NCBI RefSeq assembly: GCF_000803065.1
Contig: NZ_JSXI01000006.1
Span: 1 to 60,914, forward strand
Direction of reading: 5' to 3'
Origin: Sphingomonas sp. ERG5
Lineage (GTDB): Bacteria; Pseudomonadota; Alphaproteobacteria; Sphingomonadales; Sphingomonadaceae
DNA length: 60,914 bases
Shown: positions 43,755 through 51,964 of the stretch, piece after piece
How the letters are laid out: each line of letters begins with the position of its first letter
Position numbering within the stretch: position 1 is the stretch's first letter
The notes under the pieces: generated by a model
The model's input: the letters and a program-made list of their open reading frames with translations, nothing else
Told to the model about the DNA's origin: nothing
Database searches by the model: none
Made by a program: the position numbers and the translations under genes

Positions 43755-45041
43755 ATGCGCAAGGCAATCATCTGGGGCGGTCTCGCGCTCGCCGCCGTCA
43801 CGCTGCCGGCCATGGCCCATGCGGCCAATCCCGGCTTCGACGTCGAACAGGCGACACGCGCTTATCTCGACATCCTGCAGGGACCAGCGCGCGCCAAATC
43901 CGATGCCTATTTCGAGGGCGGGTATTGGCTGACTTTGTGGTCGGCGCTGATCGCGATCGCTTCCTATCTCCTGCTTCTCCCGACCGGCCTGTCGGCGCGC
44001 TTTCGCGACTGGTCGGAGCGGCTGGTCAAACGGCGCTGGCTGCAGCCGGCGATCTACGCCGTGCCCTTCACCCTGGCGAGCACGCTGATCGTTCTGCCCT
44101 GGACGATCTACACCGGCTATTTTCGCGAGAAGCAATATGGGCTGATGAACCAGAGCTTCGCCGCCTGGTCCGGCGAACAGGCGATCGGCCTGGGGCTCGG
44201 CATCCTTCTCAACATGATCCTGTTGACCGTGCTGTTCGCAGCGATCCGGCGCTTTCGCCGGACCTGGTGGATCTGGGGCGCGGGCACGATGATCGTCTTC
44301 GCGCTATTCGGCGCATTGATCGCACCGGTGTTCATCGCACCATTGTTCAACAAATATACCGAATTGCCGAACGGGCCGATCCGCGACCGGATCGTCGCGA
44401 TGGCCCGGTCGAACGCCATCCCCGCCGATCATATCTATCTGTTCGACGCGTCGAAACAGACCAAGCGTATTTCCGCCAATGTCTCGGGGCTTGGGCCGAC
44501 GATCCGCATCTCGCTCAACGACAATCTGCTCAACCGCACCGCGCCGAACGAAGTCGCCGCGGTGATGGGGCATGAGATGGGCCATTATGTACTCAACCAT
44601 GTGACCAAGATGATCGCGATGTTCGCGGCGATCTTCCTGATCGTGTTCGGCATCATCTATCGCGCCGGGCCGGCGATGATCGCGCGCCATAGCGCACGCT
44701 GGCGCGTCCGCGATATTGCCGACCCTGCGGCAACGCCGGTGCTCGCGCTGATGGCGGCGGTGGCGGCGCTGGTGCTGACGCCGGTGCTCAACACGATCGT
44801 TCGCATCAACGAAAGCGAAGCCGATGCCTTTGGCCTGAATGTCGCGCGCGAACCGGACGGTTTCGCAAAGGTCGCGATGCGGCTGTCGGAATATCGCAAG
44901 ATCGAACCCGGCCCGATCGAGGAGATGTTGTTCTTCGATCACCCGTCGGGCGCGACGCGCGTGCGCATGTCGATGCAATGGAAGAAGGATCATGTCCCTG
45001 GTGCGACGATGGTCAAGCCGGACCTGAAGCTCGACCAGTAG
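43755..45041 (+). CDS. M48-family CAAX-type metallopeptidase (Ste24-like)
   Basis: 428 residues, several membrane helices. Zinc motif HEMGHYVLNH and a downstream glutamate in NESEADAFGLN match Ste24/HtpX-like M48 proteases, embedded in the inner membrane. The region YLFDASKQTKRISANVSGLG preceding the active site is typical. ATG with GGGGGA upstream. Followed directly by the SDR gene. Confidence 0.92.
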   Translation: MRKAIIWGGLALAAVTLPAMAHAANPGFDVEQATRAYLDILQGPARAKSDAYFEGGYWLTLWSALIAIASYLLLLPTGLSARFRDWSERLVKRRWLQPAIYAVPFTLASTLIVLPWTIYTGYFREKQYGLMNQSFAAWSGEQAIGLGLGILLNMILLTVLFAAIRRFRRTWWIWGAGTMIVFALFGALIAPVFIAPLFNKYTELPNGPIRDRIVAMARSNAIPADHIYLFDASKQTKRISANVSGLGPTIRISLNDNLLNRTAPNEVAAVMGHEMGHYVLNHVTKMIAMFAAIFLIVFGIIYRAGPAMIARHSARWRVRDIADPAATPVLALMAAVAALVLTPVLNTIVRINESEADAFGLNVAREPDGFAKVAMRLSEYRKIEPGPIEEMLFFDHPSGATRVRMSMQWKKDHVPGATMVKPDLKLDQ

Positions 45042-45053
45042 CGGCCCGGACTG

Positions 45054-45890
45054 ATGTCCTCGCTGCTGATCTTCGGTCTGGGATATACGTCGGGCCGGCT
45101 CGCGGATCGGCTGCGCGGCGAAGGCTGGCGTGTGACCGGCACCAGCCGTGACGGGCGTGACGGCACGATCGCTCTTGCCGATCGCACGCGGCTGCTGCCC
45201 GAGATCGCGGCGGCGAGCCATATCCTGTCATCGGTGCCGCCCGAGGGCGATGCCGATCCCGTGCTGACGGCCTATGGCGATGTGCTGACGGAGTCCCCGG
45301 CCTGGCTCGGCTATCTGTCCTCGACCGGCGTCTATGGTGACGCGCGCGGCGGCTGGGTCGATGAAAGCGCGCCAATCGCCGGCCGGCGCGCGGGTCGTGC
45401 GACCGCCGATGGCGCCTGGCTGGCATTGGGCGCCCGCATTTTCCGCCTGCCCGGTATCTACGGCCCGGGCCGATCGGCGCTCGACCGTGTGGCGGAGGGG
45501 CGCGCGCATCGTGTCGACGTGCCTGATCAGGTGTTCAGCCGGGTGCATGTCGATGATATCGTCAGCGGTGTCATTGCCGCGCTCAGCGCCCCGCCGGGCG
45601 CCTATAACCTTGCCGACGATGCACCATGCGGGCAGAATGACGTGATCGCGTTCGCCGCCACATTGCTTGGCCGCCCTGCCCCGCCTTTTGTCGATCTCGC
45701 CACGCTTTCACCGCCCGCGCGCGCTTTCTATGCCGAGAACCGGCGCGTTGCGAACGGCAAGGCGAAGCGCGTGCTCGGCTGGCGGCCGGCCTATCCCGAC
45801 TACCGGTTCGGCCTGCGCGCCTTGAGTGCGATGACCAGCCCGATCATCGCCAGTGCCGCGCCGGCGCCGGCCAGCAGCGACCAGCGATAG
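45054..45890 (+). CDS. YeeZ-like NAD(P)-binding SDR protein
   Basis: 278 residues. N-terminal LLIFGLGYTSGRLADRL is the dinucleotide-binding loop. LSSTGVYGDARGGWVDE and IFRLPGIYGPGRSALDR are the extended-SDR patterns of the YeeZ/YbjT group. Starts 12 bp after the M48 gene. The natural end is near VLGWRPAYPDYRFGLRAL; the last about 23 residues overlap the convergent EamA gene. Confidence 0.82.
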   Translation: MSSLLIFGLGYTSGRLADRLRGEGWRVTGTSRDGRDGTIALADRTRLLPEIAAASHILSSVPPEGDADPVLTAYGDVLTESPAWLGYLSSTGVYGDARGGWVDESAPIAGRRAGRATADGAWLALGARIFRLPGIYGPGRSALDRVAEGRAHRVDVPDQVFSRVHVDDIVSGVIAALSAPPGAYNLADDAPCGQNDVIAFAATLLGRPAPPFVDLATLSPPARAFYAENRRVANGKAKRVLGWRPAYPDYRFGLRALSAMTSPIIASAAPAPASSDQR

Positions 45891-46729
45891 CCCTCGAAGA
45901 TCGTCGACAACAGCATTGCGATGACCGGTACGATCACCCCGGAATAGGCCGCTTTGGCCGGACCGATGATCCGGAGCACGCCGAAATAGAGCGTGAAGGC
46001 GATCGCCGAGGCAATCACCCCGAGATAGAGCACGCCAAGCAGATAGGCCGGGCGCAACTCGATCACCGGCGGCCCGGTCAGCGTCCAGGCGATCGCCGCG
46101 TCCATCCCGGCGCCGATCAGCATGGCGATGCCGAGCATGACAGCCATCGGATAATGTTTCGCGGTCCCGGTCGCCTGCATGATATTGGCGGTCGAGGCCG
46201 ACATGATGGCGGCAAGCGTGAAGCCGATGCCCATCAGCGCCATGCCGGGCCCGGACGGGCTGTGACGCGCCTCATGCACGAACAGCAAGGCGACGCCGGC
46301 CATCGCTACCGCCGACCCGACGAGCAATTGCCGGCCAAGCCGCTGGCCGAGGAAAATGCGCCCGAACAGCGCGTTCGGCACCAGCATCAGTGCGAAGATC
46401 ACCGCCACCAGCCCCGAGGTGATGTAGGTTTCGGCGCGGTAGACGAAGTTGAAATTAAGGCAGAACTGGAACAACGCCAGTCCGGTCGCGAAAGCCCAGC
46501 CGCGCGCATCGAGCGCGATGCGCTCGCGCCGGATCGCGGCATAGATCAACATCGTCACGCCGCCCACCAGGAAGCGATAGGTCACCGACCAACTCGGCGG
46601 CACCACGCCGAGCTGGTCCTTGATGACCAGCCAGGTCGAGCCCCAGATCAGCGTGACGATGGTGAAGGGGATCAGGACCGAGAGACGCGAGGATTGGGGC
46701 GGCCGGGCGTCACTGCCGATGACGGTCAT
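45800..46729 (-). CDS. EamA/DMT-family transporter
   Basis: 309 residues with ten hydrophobic segments and two EamA repeats (WGSTWLVIKDQLGVVP, and the second half from about residue 150). The family exports or imports small metabolites; substrate unknown. ATG overlaps the galE stop (ATGA), so it is coupled to galE. Its end overlaps the SDR gene by 91 bp. Confidence 0.85.
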   Translation of the reverse strand: MTVIGSDARPPQSSRLSVLIPFTIVTLIWGSTWLVIKDQLGVVPPSWSVTYRFLVGGVTMLIYAAIRRERIALDARGWAFATGLALFQFCLNFNFVYRAETYITSGLVAVIFALMLVPNALFGRIFLGQRLGRQLLVGSAVAMAGVALLFVHEARHSPSGPGMALMGIGFTLAAIMSASTANIMQATGTAKHYPMAVMLGIAMLIGAGMDAAIAWTLTGPPVIELRPAYLLGVLYLGVIASAIAFTLYFGVLRIIGPAKAAYSGVIVPVIAMLLSTIFEGYRWSLLAGAGAALAMIGLVIALKARRPNR

Positions 46730-47721
46730 AACCGCTCGGCCAACTTGCGTTCCCATGCCACCGCATCGCCGACGATCGTATCGAGATCATCGCGTTCGGG
46801 GGTCCAGTCGAGCGTGGCGAGGATCGCGCGGTTGTCGGCGATCAGCGCTGCCGGATCACCCGCGCGACGGCCTTCGAAACGGCGCTCGATCGTGCGGTTG
46901 GTGACGCGGTCGACCGCATCGAGCACCTGAGTGACCGAGAAGCCCCGGCCATAGCCGGCGTTGAGGATATGGCTCTTCGCCGGTTCGGCGATCAGCAGGT
47001 CGAGCGCCGCGACATGCGCCGCGGCAAGATCACTGACATGGATATAGTCGCGCACACCGGTGCCGTCGGGCGTGTCGAAATCAGTCCCGAAGATCGCCAC
47101 CGCATCGCGCTTGCCGGTCGCCGCCTCTACCGCGACCTTGATCAGATGCGTCGCGCCGGCGGTCGACTGACCCGTGCGCCCTTGCGGGTCCGCCCCGGCA
47201 ACATTGAAGTAGCGCAGCGCGGCATAGTTGATCGGGTGCGCCGCCGCGACATCGCGCAGCATCGCCTCGGTCATCAGCTTCGACATGCCGTACGGATTGA
47301 TCGGCACGGTCGGGCTGTCCTCGGTGACTTTCTCCGTGGCCGGCGTGCCATAGGTCGCGGCGGTCGAGGAGAAGATAAAGTGCGGCACGCCCTCGGCGAC
47401 CGCGCTTTCGAGCAGCGCGCGGCTCGCAACGGTGTTGTTGCGGTAATATTTGAGCGGATCACTGACTGATTCGGGCACCACCACCGACCCGGCGAAATGC
47501 ATGATCGCCTTGATGTGATGACCACGAATCGCGGCGCGCACGCGGCCGTCATCCTCGATATTCGCTTCGATCAGTGTAGCGCGTGGATCGACCGCCCAGG
47601 CAAAGCCGGTCACCAGATTGTCGATCACCACGACGCGGTATCCGGCATCGAGCAGCGCGAGCACCGCATGGCTGCCGATATAGCCCGCCCCGCCCGTCAC
47701 CAGCACCGTCATGTCGCGCAT
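46726..47721 (-). CDS. galE: UDP-glucose 4-epimerase
   Basis: 331 residues. [20 protein letters not shown] is the NAD site. The S-x3-Y-x3-K triad is SSTAATYG followed by NPYGMSKL (Tyr and Lys). Also [31 protein letters not shown] and [13 protein letters not shown], all characteristic. It interconverts UDP-glucose and UDP-galactose for surface polysaccharides. ATG 47719-47721 with GAGG 8 bases upstream. Confidence 0.94.
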   Translation of the reverse strand: MRDMTVLVTGGAGYIGSHAVLALLDAGYRVVVIDNLVTGFAWAVDPRATLIEANIEDDGRVRAAIRGHHIKAIMHFAGSVVVPESVSDPLKYYRNNTVASRALLESAVAEGVPHFIFSSTAATYGTPATEKVTEDSPTVPINPYGMSKLMTEAMLRDVAAAHPINYAALRYFNVAGADPQGRTGQSTAGATHLIKVAVEAATGKRDAVAIFGTDFDTPDGTGVRDYIHVSDLAAAHVAALDLLIAEPAKSHILNAGYGRGFSVTQVLDAVDRVTNRTIERRFEGRRAGDPAALIADNRAILATLDWTPERDDLDTIVGDAVAWERKLAERL

Positions 47722-47818
47722 CGTCTTGACCTCGCTTCGTTCGCGTGTCCGCCTATCAGCGCGGATTGCCTCACGCCACCGCGTTCCTATCTTAGAAAGA
47801 CAAATCGAGGAGCTTATC

Positions 47819-48361
47819 ATGGCAAGCGAAGTCGCCACGCTGGCGGGCGGATGTTTCTGGTGCACCGAAGCGGTGTTCAACGATGTGATCGGGGTCGAGA
47901 AGGTCGAGAGTGGCTATATCGGCGGGACGCTGCCCAACCCGACCTATCGTCAGGTGTGCGGCGGTGATACCGGCCATGCCGAGGCGATCCGCGTGACCTT
48001 CGACCGCGACCAGGTCAGCTATGGCGATTTGCTCGACATGTTCTTCGCGACGCATGATCCGACACAACTCAATCGCCAGGGCAATGACGTCGGCACGCAA
48101 TATCGCTCGGCGATCTTCCCGCATTCGCCCGAACAGGAAACCGAAGCCCGCGCGGCAATGGCGCGCGCTGCAGTCGATGTGAGCGGCCCGATCGTAACCA
48201 CGATCGAACCACTGACCGAATGGTATCCGGCCGAGGATTATCACCAGGAATATTGGCAGGGCGACGGGCAGCGCAATCCCTATTGCCAGGCGGTGATTCC
48301 GCCCAAGCTGAAAAAGCTTCGGAAGAGCTTCGCTGCGCGGATCAAGGCGGAAGCAGCCTGA
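47819..48361 (+). CDS. msrA: Peptide methionine sulfoxide reductase A
   Basis: 180 residues. Catalytic GGCFWC motif near residue 11; [40 protein letters not shown] and the late YHQEYWQ complete the family pattern, with a resolving cysteine in YCQAVI. Repairs methionine S-sulfoxide. ATG has GAGGAG upstream. Divergent from galE. Confidence 0.96.
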   Translation: MASEVATLAGGCFWCTEAVFNDVIGVEKVESGYIGGTLPNPTYRQVCGGDTGHAEAIRVTFDRDQVSYGDLLDMFFATHDPTQLNRQGNDVGTQYRSAIFPHSPEQETEARAAMARAAVDVSGPIVTTIEPLTEWYPAEDYHQEYWQGDGQRNPYCQAVIPPKLKKLRKSFAARIKAEAA

Positions 48362-48367
48362 CTTCCA

Positions 48368-48392
48368 GCCCCTCCCCGCAACGGGGAGGGGC
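48368..48392. terminator. Bidirectional hairpin between msrA and aqpZ
   Basis: GCCCCTCCCCG-CAA-CGGGGAGGGGC, perfect 11-bp stem, 3-base loop, in the 41 bp between convergent genes. No T-run, but very stable. Confidence 0.65.
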
Positions 48393-48402
48393 CTCAACTA
48401 AT

Positions 48403-49134
48403 TCAGAGCGCTTCGCCTTCGATCGGCGGCTTGGCCTTCGCATCAGCGCCGAGCGCCTTGTAGACCAGCCCGCCAAGGATACCGCCGGCGATCGGCGCGA
48501 CCCAGAACCACACCAATTGCGTCAGCGCCCAGCCGCCGACGATCAGCGCCGGCCCCGTGCTGCGCGCCGGGTTGACCGAGGTGTTGGTGATCGGGATGCT
48601 GATCAGATGGATCAGGGTCAGCGCGAGGCCGATCGCGATCGGCGCGAAGCCGGCCGGCGCGCGCGTGTCGGTCGATCCCATGATCACGAGCAGGAAGAAG
48701 AAGGTCAGCACGACTTCGGCGATCAGACCGGCCTGGAGCGAATAATGGCCGGGCGAATGATCCGCCAAACCGTTGGCGGCGAGGCCATTGGCGGCGAGCG
48801 AATAATCGGGATTGCCGCTGGCGATGCAATACAACAGGCCCGCCGCGACGATCGCGCCGACGACCTGAGCAACGACGTAGAGCGGAATGTCCTTGGCCGG
48901 GAAACGACCGCCGGCCCAGAGCCCGACGGTCACAGCGGGATTGAGATGGCAGCCCGAGATATGGCCGATCGAATAGGCCATGGTCAGGACGGTCAGGCCG
49001 AATGCGAGCGAGACGCCGGCCAGGCCGATGCCGACTTGCGGAAAGGCAGCGGCAAACACCGCGCTGCCGCAGCCGCCAAAGACAAGCCAGAATGTACCGA
49101 GAAACTCCGCGAGACCGCGTTGCGTATTGGTCAT
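48403..49134 (-). CDS. aqpZ: Aquaporin Z
   Basis: 243 residues, six membrane helices. NPA boxes in [10 protein letters not shown] and [10 protein letters not shown]. The Arg after the second NPA (NPARS) and the hydrophobic N-terminus match water-selective AqpZ. ATG with GGAGG upstream. Confidence 0.94.
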   Translation of the reverse strand: MTNTQRGLAEFLGTFWLVFGGCGSAVFAAAFPQVGIGLAGVSLAFGLTVLTMAYSIGHISGCHLNPAVTVGLWAGGRFPAKDIPLYVVAQVVGAIVAAGLLYCIASGNPDYSLAANGLAANGLADHSPGHYSLQAGLIAEVVLTFFFLLVIMGSTDTRAPAGFAPIAIGLALTLIHLISIPITNTSVNPARSTGPALIVGGWALTQLVWFWVAPIAGGILGGLVYKALGADAKAKPPIEGEAL

Positions 49135-49197
49135 GTCGTCCTCCCTGGGGTCTATGTCCGGGGAAGATGACCTATCGTTGCGTCTTCGTAAAGATAC

Positions 49198-50169
49198 TCA
49201 ATCGCGATGGGCGGCGCGGCGCAATCGATCGTTGATCGCAATGCCGAGACTTTCCTGCGGGATGGGTGCGATGGCGATACGGGGGCGGTCATTTGCGTCG
49301 GCACGGTGCAGCAGGTCGAACAATCGTGCGGCGGCTTCGCGGAGATCACCGGTCGCGGACAGGGTGTCGTCGCCGGCGACCGCGCCAAAGCCGATCAGCC
49401 ATTCGCCTTCATCTGCCTCCGTGACCTCGAGGCGCAACGGCTTGCTGGGTGCGTAATGGCTTTCAAGCTGGCCGGGCGCGGTCACCAGATGCCCTCCCGG
49501 CAAAGGCCGGGATTGGGCGGCGGACGGCGTCACTGGACCCCGGCCTTTGCCGGGGAAGCAAGTCTCTATGTCACTGGCGGTAATCGGGCCCGGGCGCAGG
49601 ATTTCGATCCCGCCTTCGGTCGCGACGATCGTCGATTCCAGCCCGGCCTGGGTCGCGCCGTCATCAATCACCAGGGGGATCCGTCCATCGAGACTGGCCA
49701 GAACATGCGCCGCGCGGGTCGGGCTGATCCCGCCGCTCGCATTGGCGGAGGGTGCGGCAAGCGGCCGGCCCGCGGCGACGAGCAACGCACGCATCGCGCG
49801 GTGCGCCGGCACGCGGATCGCGATGGTCGACAGCCCGGCCGTGACCAGCGATGCGACCGGCGCCGTTCCGGCAAGTGGCAGGACCAAGGTCAGCGGCCCC
49901 GGCCAGAAGTCATCGGCCAGCCGCAGCGCGACCTCGTCGAACACCGCCAGCTGTCGCGCGGCCGCCAGATCGGGCACGTGCACGATCAACGGATTGAAGC
50001 TCGGCCGGCCCTTGGCGGCGTAGATCGCGGCAACCGCAGTCGCATTGGTCGCATCGGCGGCAAGGCCGTACACCGTCTCGGTCGGCACGGCGACGATTCC
50101 ACCCGCCATGATCAGCTGCGCCGCTTCGGCGATCGCATCATCGGCATAGTGCAGGACGCGAGTCGTCAT
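49198..50169 (-). CDS. Threonylcarbamoyl-AMP synthase (Sua5/YrdC/YwlC)
   Basis: 323 residues. YrdC domain: GGIVAVPTETVYGLAADATN, YAAKGRPSFNPLIVHV and the PLAAPSANASGGISPT block. It ends in the C-terminal Sua5 domain (from about residue 235, LESHYAPSKPLRL). It makes threonylcarbamoyl-AMP for the t6A tRNA modification. A palindromic element is inserted in frame between the two domains (residues about 205-225). Start ATG 50167-50169; an ATG 8 codons earlier is possible, and neither has a clear ribosome binding site. Confidence 0.9.
   Translation of the reverse strand: MTTRVLHYADDAIAEAAQLIMAGGIVAVPTETVYGLAADATNATAVAAIYAAKGRPSFNPLIVHVPDLAAARQLAVFDEVALRLADDFWPGPLTLVLPLAGTAPVASLVTAGLSTIAIRVPAHRAMRALLVAAGRPLAAPSANASGGISPTRAAHVLASLDGRIPLVIDDGATQAGLESTIVATEGGIEILRPGPITASDIETCFPGKGRGPVTPSAAQSRPLPGGHLVTAPGQLESHYAPSKPLRLEVTEADEGEWLIGFGAVAGDDTLSATGDLREAAARLFDLLHRADANDRPRIAIAPIPQESLGIAINDRLRRAAHRD
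49495..49555. repeat. Palindromic element inserted in frame in sua5
   Basis: Two hairpins, TCCCGGC-AAAG-GCCGGGA (49495-49512) and CCCCGGC-CTTT-GCCGGGG (49538-49555), are near reverse complements of each other. The reading frame runs through both. Confidence 0.7.
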
Positions 50170-50239
50170 CGTTGGGCTTGGAACGGTCATCGGGCGCGCT
50201 ATAGCCGCTGGAAGCCTGAGAGATAAGAGGACCTGCCCC

Positions 50240-51961
50240 GTGTTCACGCCAGCCACCGCAGACCAGCGTTTCGTGCTCGATCATATCGTCGGAATCGGCG
50301 ATCTGGCGGAAAGCGAGCGCTTCGCCGCCGCTTCGTCCGATGTGGTCGACGCCGTGCTCGAAGGCGTCGGGCAGTTGGCCGAGGGCGAATGGGCGCCGCT
50401 CAACCGCGCGGGCGACACCGTGGGCGCGAAGTGGACGCCGGAGGGCGTGGTGATGCCCGACGGCTTCGTGAAGGCCTATCACGACTATGTCGAAGGCGGT
50501 TGGGGCACGATCGGCGTCGCCGAAGAGTTTGGCGGGCAAGGCCTGCCCTTCGCGATCCAGACCGCCGTGCTCGATACGCTGGGCAGCGCCAATATGAGCT
50601 TCGCACTTGCCCCGACGCTGACCGTCGGTGCGATCGAAGCGCTGGCGCACCATGGCAGCCCGGAACAACAGGCGCTCTATCTGCCGCATCTCGCGACCGG
50701 CGAATGGACCGGCACGATGAACCTGACCGAACCGCAGGCCGGATCCGATGTCGGCGCGCTGCGCACCAGCGCCAAGCCGATCGGCGACGGCAAATGGTCG
50801 ATCAAAGGCACCAAAATCTTCATTTCGTTCGGTGATCACGACATGGCGCCGAACATCGTCCACCTGGTCCTCGCGCGCACCCCCGACGCACCGGCAGGAA
50901 CCAAGGGCATCTCGCTGTTCCTGGTGCCGAAGTACCGCCTCAACGATGACGGCACACCCGGTGCGTTCAACGATGTTCGCGTCGTGTCGATCGAGCATAA
51001 GATGGGCCTGCACGGCTCGCCGACCTGCGTGCTGAGCTTCGGCGACAATGACGATTGCATCGGCGAACTGATCGGCGGCGAATATGGCGGCATCCGGGCG
51101 ATGTTCACCATGATGAACAATGCGCGGCTGAATGTCGGGCTGCAGGGCGTGCAGATCGCCGAGCGCGCGACTCAGACCGCGGTCAGCTATGCCCGTGAGC
51201 GGATCCAGTCGGCGCGCGCCGGATCGTCGAGCCGCGAGTCGGTCGCGATCATCGAGCATCCCGATGTCCGTCGCATGCTGCTGCGCATGAAGGCGCAGAC
51301 TCAGGCGGCACGTGCTCTGGTCTATCTCGCCGCGGCACAGGTCGACCGCGCAGCGCTGGGCGAGGCGGGTGCGCAGGACCGGCTCGAGATCCTCACGCCG
51401 CTCGCCAAGGCGCATGGCACCGATATCGGCTGCGAAGTCACCTCGATCGGCATCCAGGTCCATGGCGGCATGGGCTATATCGAGGAGACCGGCGCGGCGC
51501 AGCTGTTCCGCGAGGCGCGCATCACCCCGATCTATGAAGGCACCAACGGCATTCAAGCCGCCGATCTGGTCGGGCGCAAGCTCGGGCTCGCCAATGGCGG
51601 CGTGTTCGCGCAATTGATCGCCGATATGCGCGCCGAAGCGGAGGATGCCGGGCTGATCACGCTGATCGACACCTGCGAAGAGATCGGCCGCGGGCTGATG
51701 ACGCTCGACGCCGACGACAAGCTCGCCGCAAGCTATCCGTTCCTGACCATGCTCTCGACCGCAGTGTGCGGCTGGTTGATGGAGCGGCAGGGCCGGATCG
51801 CCGCGACCTCGGAGGGCGACCCTGCCTTCCTGGCGATGAAGACGGCGGCGGCGCGCTTCTATGTCGCGCAGATCGTACCCGAAGCGATGGGCCTGAAGGC
51901 AGCGGCGACGGCGAAGGCGGATGTCCTGTACTCGATCCCGGCGGAGACGTTTGCGGCCTGA
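50240..51961 (+). CDS. Acyl-CoA dehydrogenase, C-terminal-extended (DmdC-like)
   Basis: 573 residues. FAD domain EPQAGSDVGALRTSAKPIGD, and the IQVHGGMGYIEETGAAQLFR block before the FAD adenine site; the C-terminal extension (about 470-573) is that of the DmdC-like subfamily (3-methylmercaptopropionyl-CoA or medium-chain acyl-CoA dehydrogenation). It oxidises the acyl-CoA alpha-beta bond with FAD. GTG start with AAGAGG upstream. Divergent from the sua5 gene. Confidence 0.9.
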   Translation: MFTPATADQRFVLDHIVGIGDLAESERFAAASSDVVDAVLEGVGQLAEGEWAPLNRAGDTVGAKWTPEGVVMPDGFVKAYHDYVEGGWGTIGVAEEFGGQGLPFAIQTAVLDTLGSANMSFALAPTLTVGAIEALAHHGSPEQQALYLPHLATGEWTGTMNLTEPQAGSDVGALRTSAKPIGDGKWSIKGTKIFISFGDHDMAPNIVHLVLARTPDAPAGTKGISLFLVPKYRLNDDGTPGAFNDVRVVSIEHKMGLHGSPTCVLSFGDNDDCIGELIGGEYGGIRAMFTMMNNARLNVGLQGVQIAERATQTAVSYARERIQSARAGSSSRESVAIIEHPDVRRMLLRMKAQTQAARALVYLAAAQVDRAALGEAGAQDRLEILTPLAKAHGTDIGCEVTSIGIQVHGGMGYIEETGAAQLFREARITPIYEGTNGIQAADLVGRKLGLANGGVFAQLIADMRAEAEDAGLITLIDTCEEIGRGLMTLDADDKLAASYPFLTMLSTAVCGWLMERQGRIAATSEGDPAFLAMKTAAARFYVAQIVPEAMGLKAAATAKADVLYSIPAETFAA

Positions 51962-51964
51962 GGA

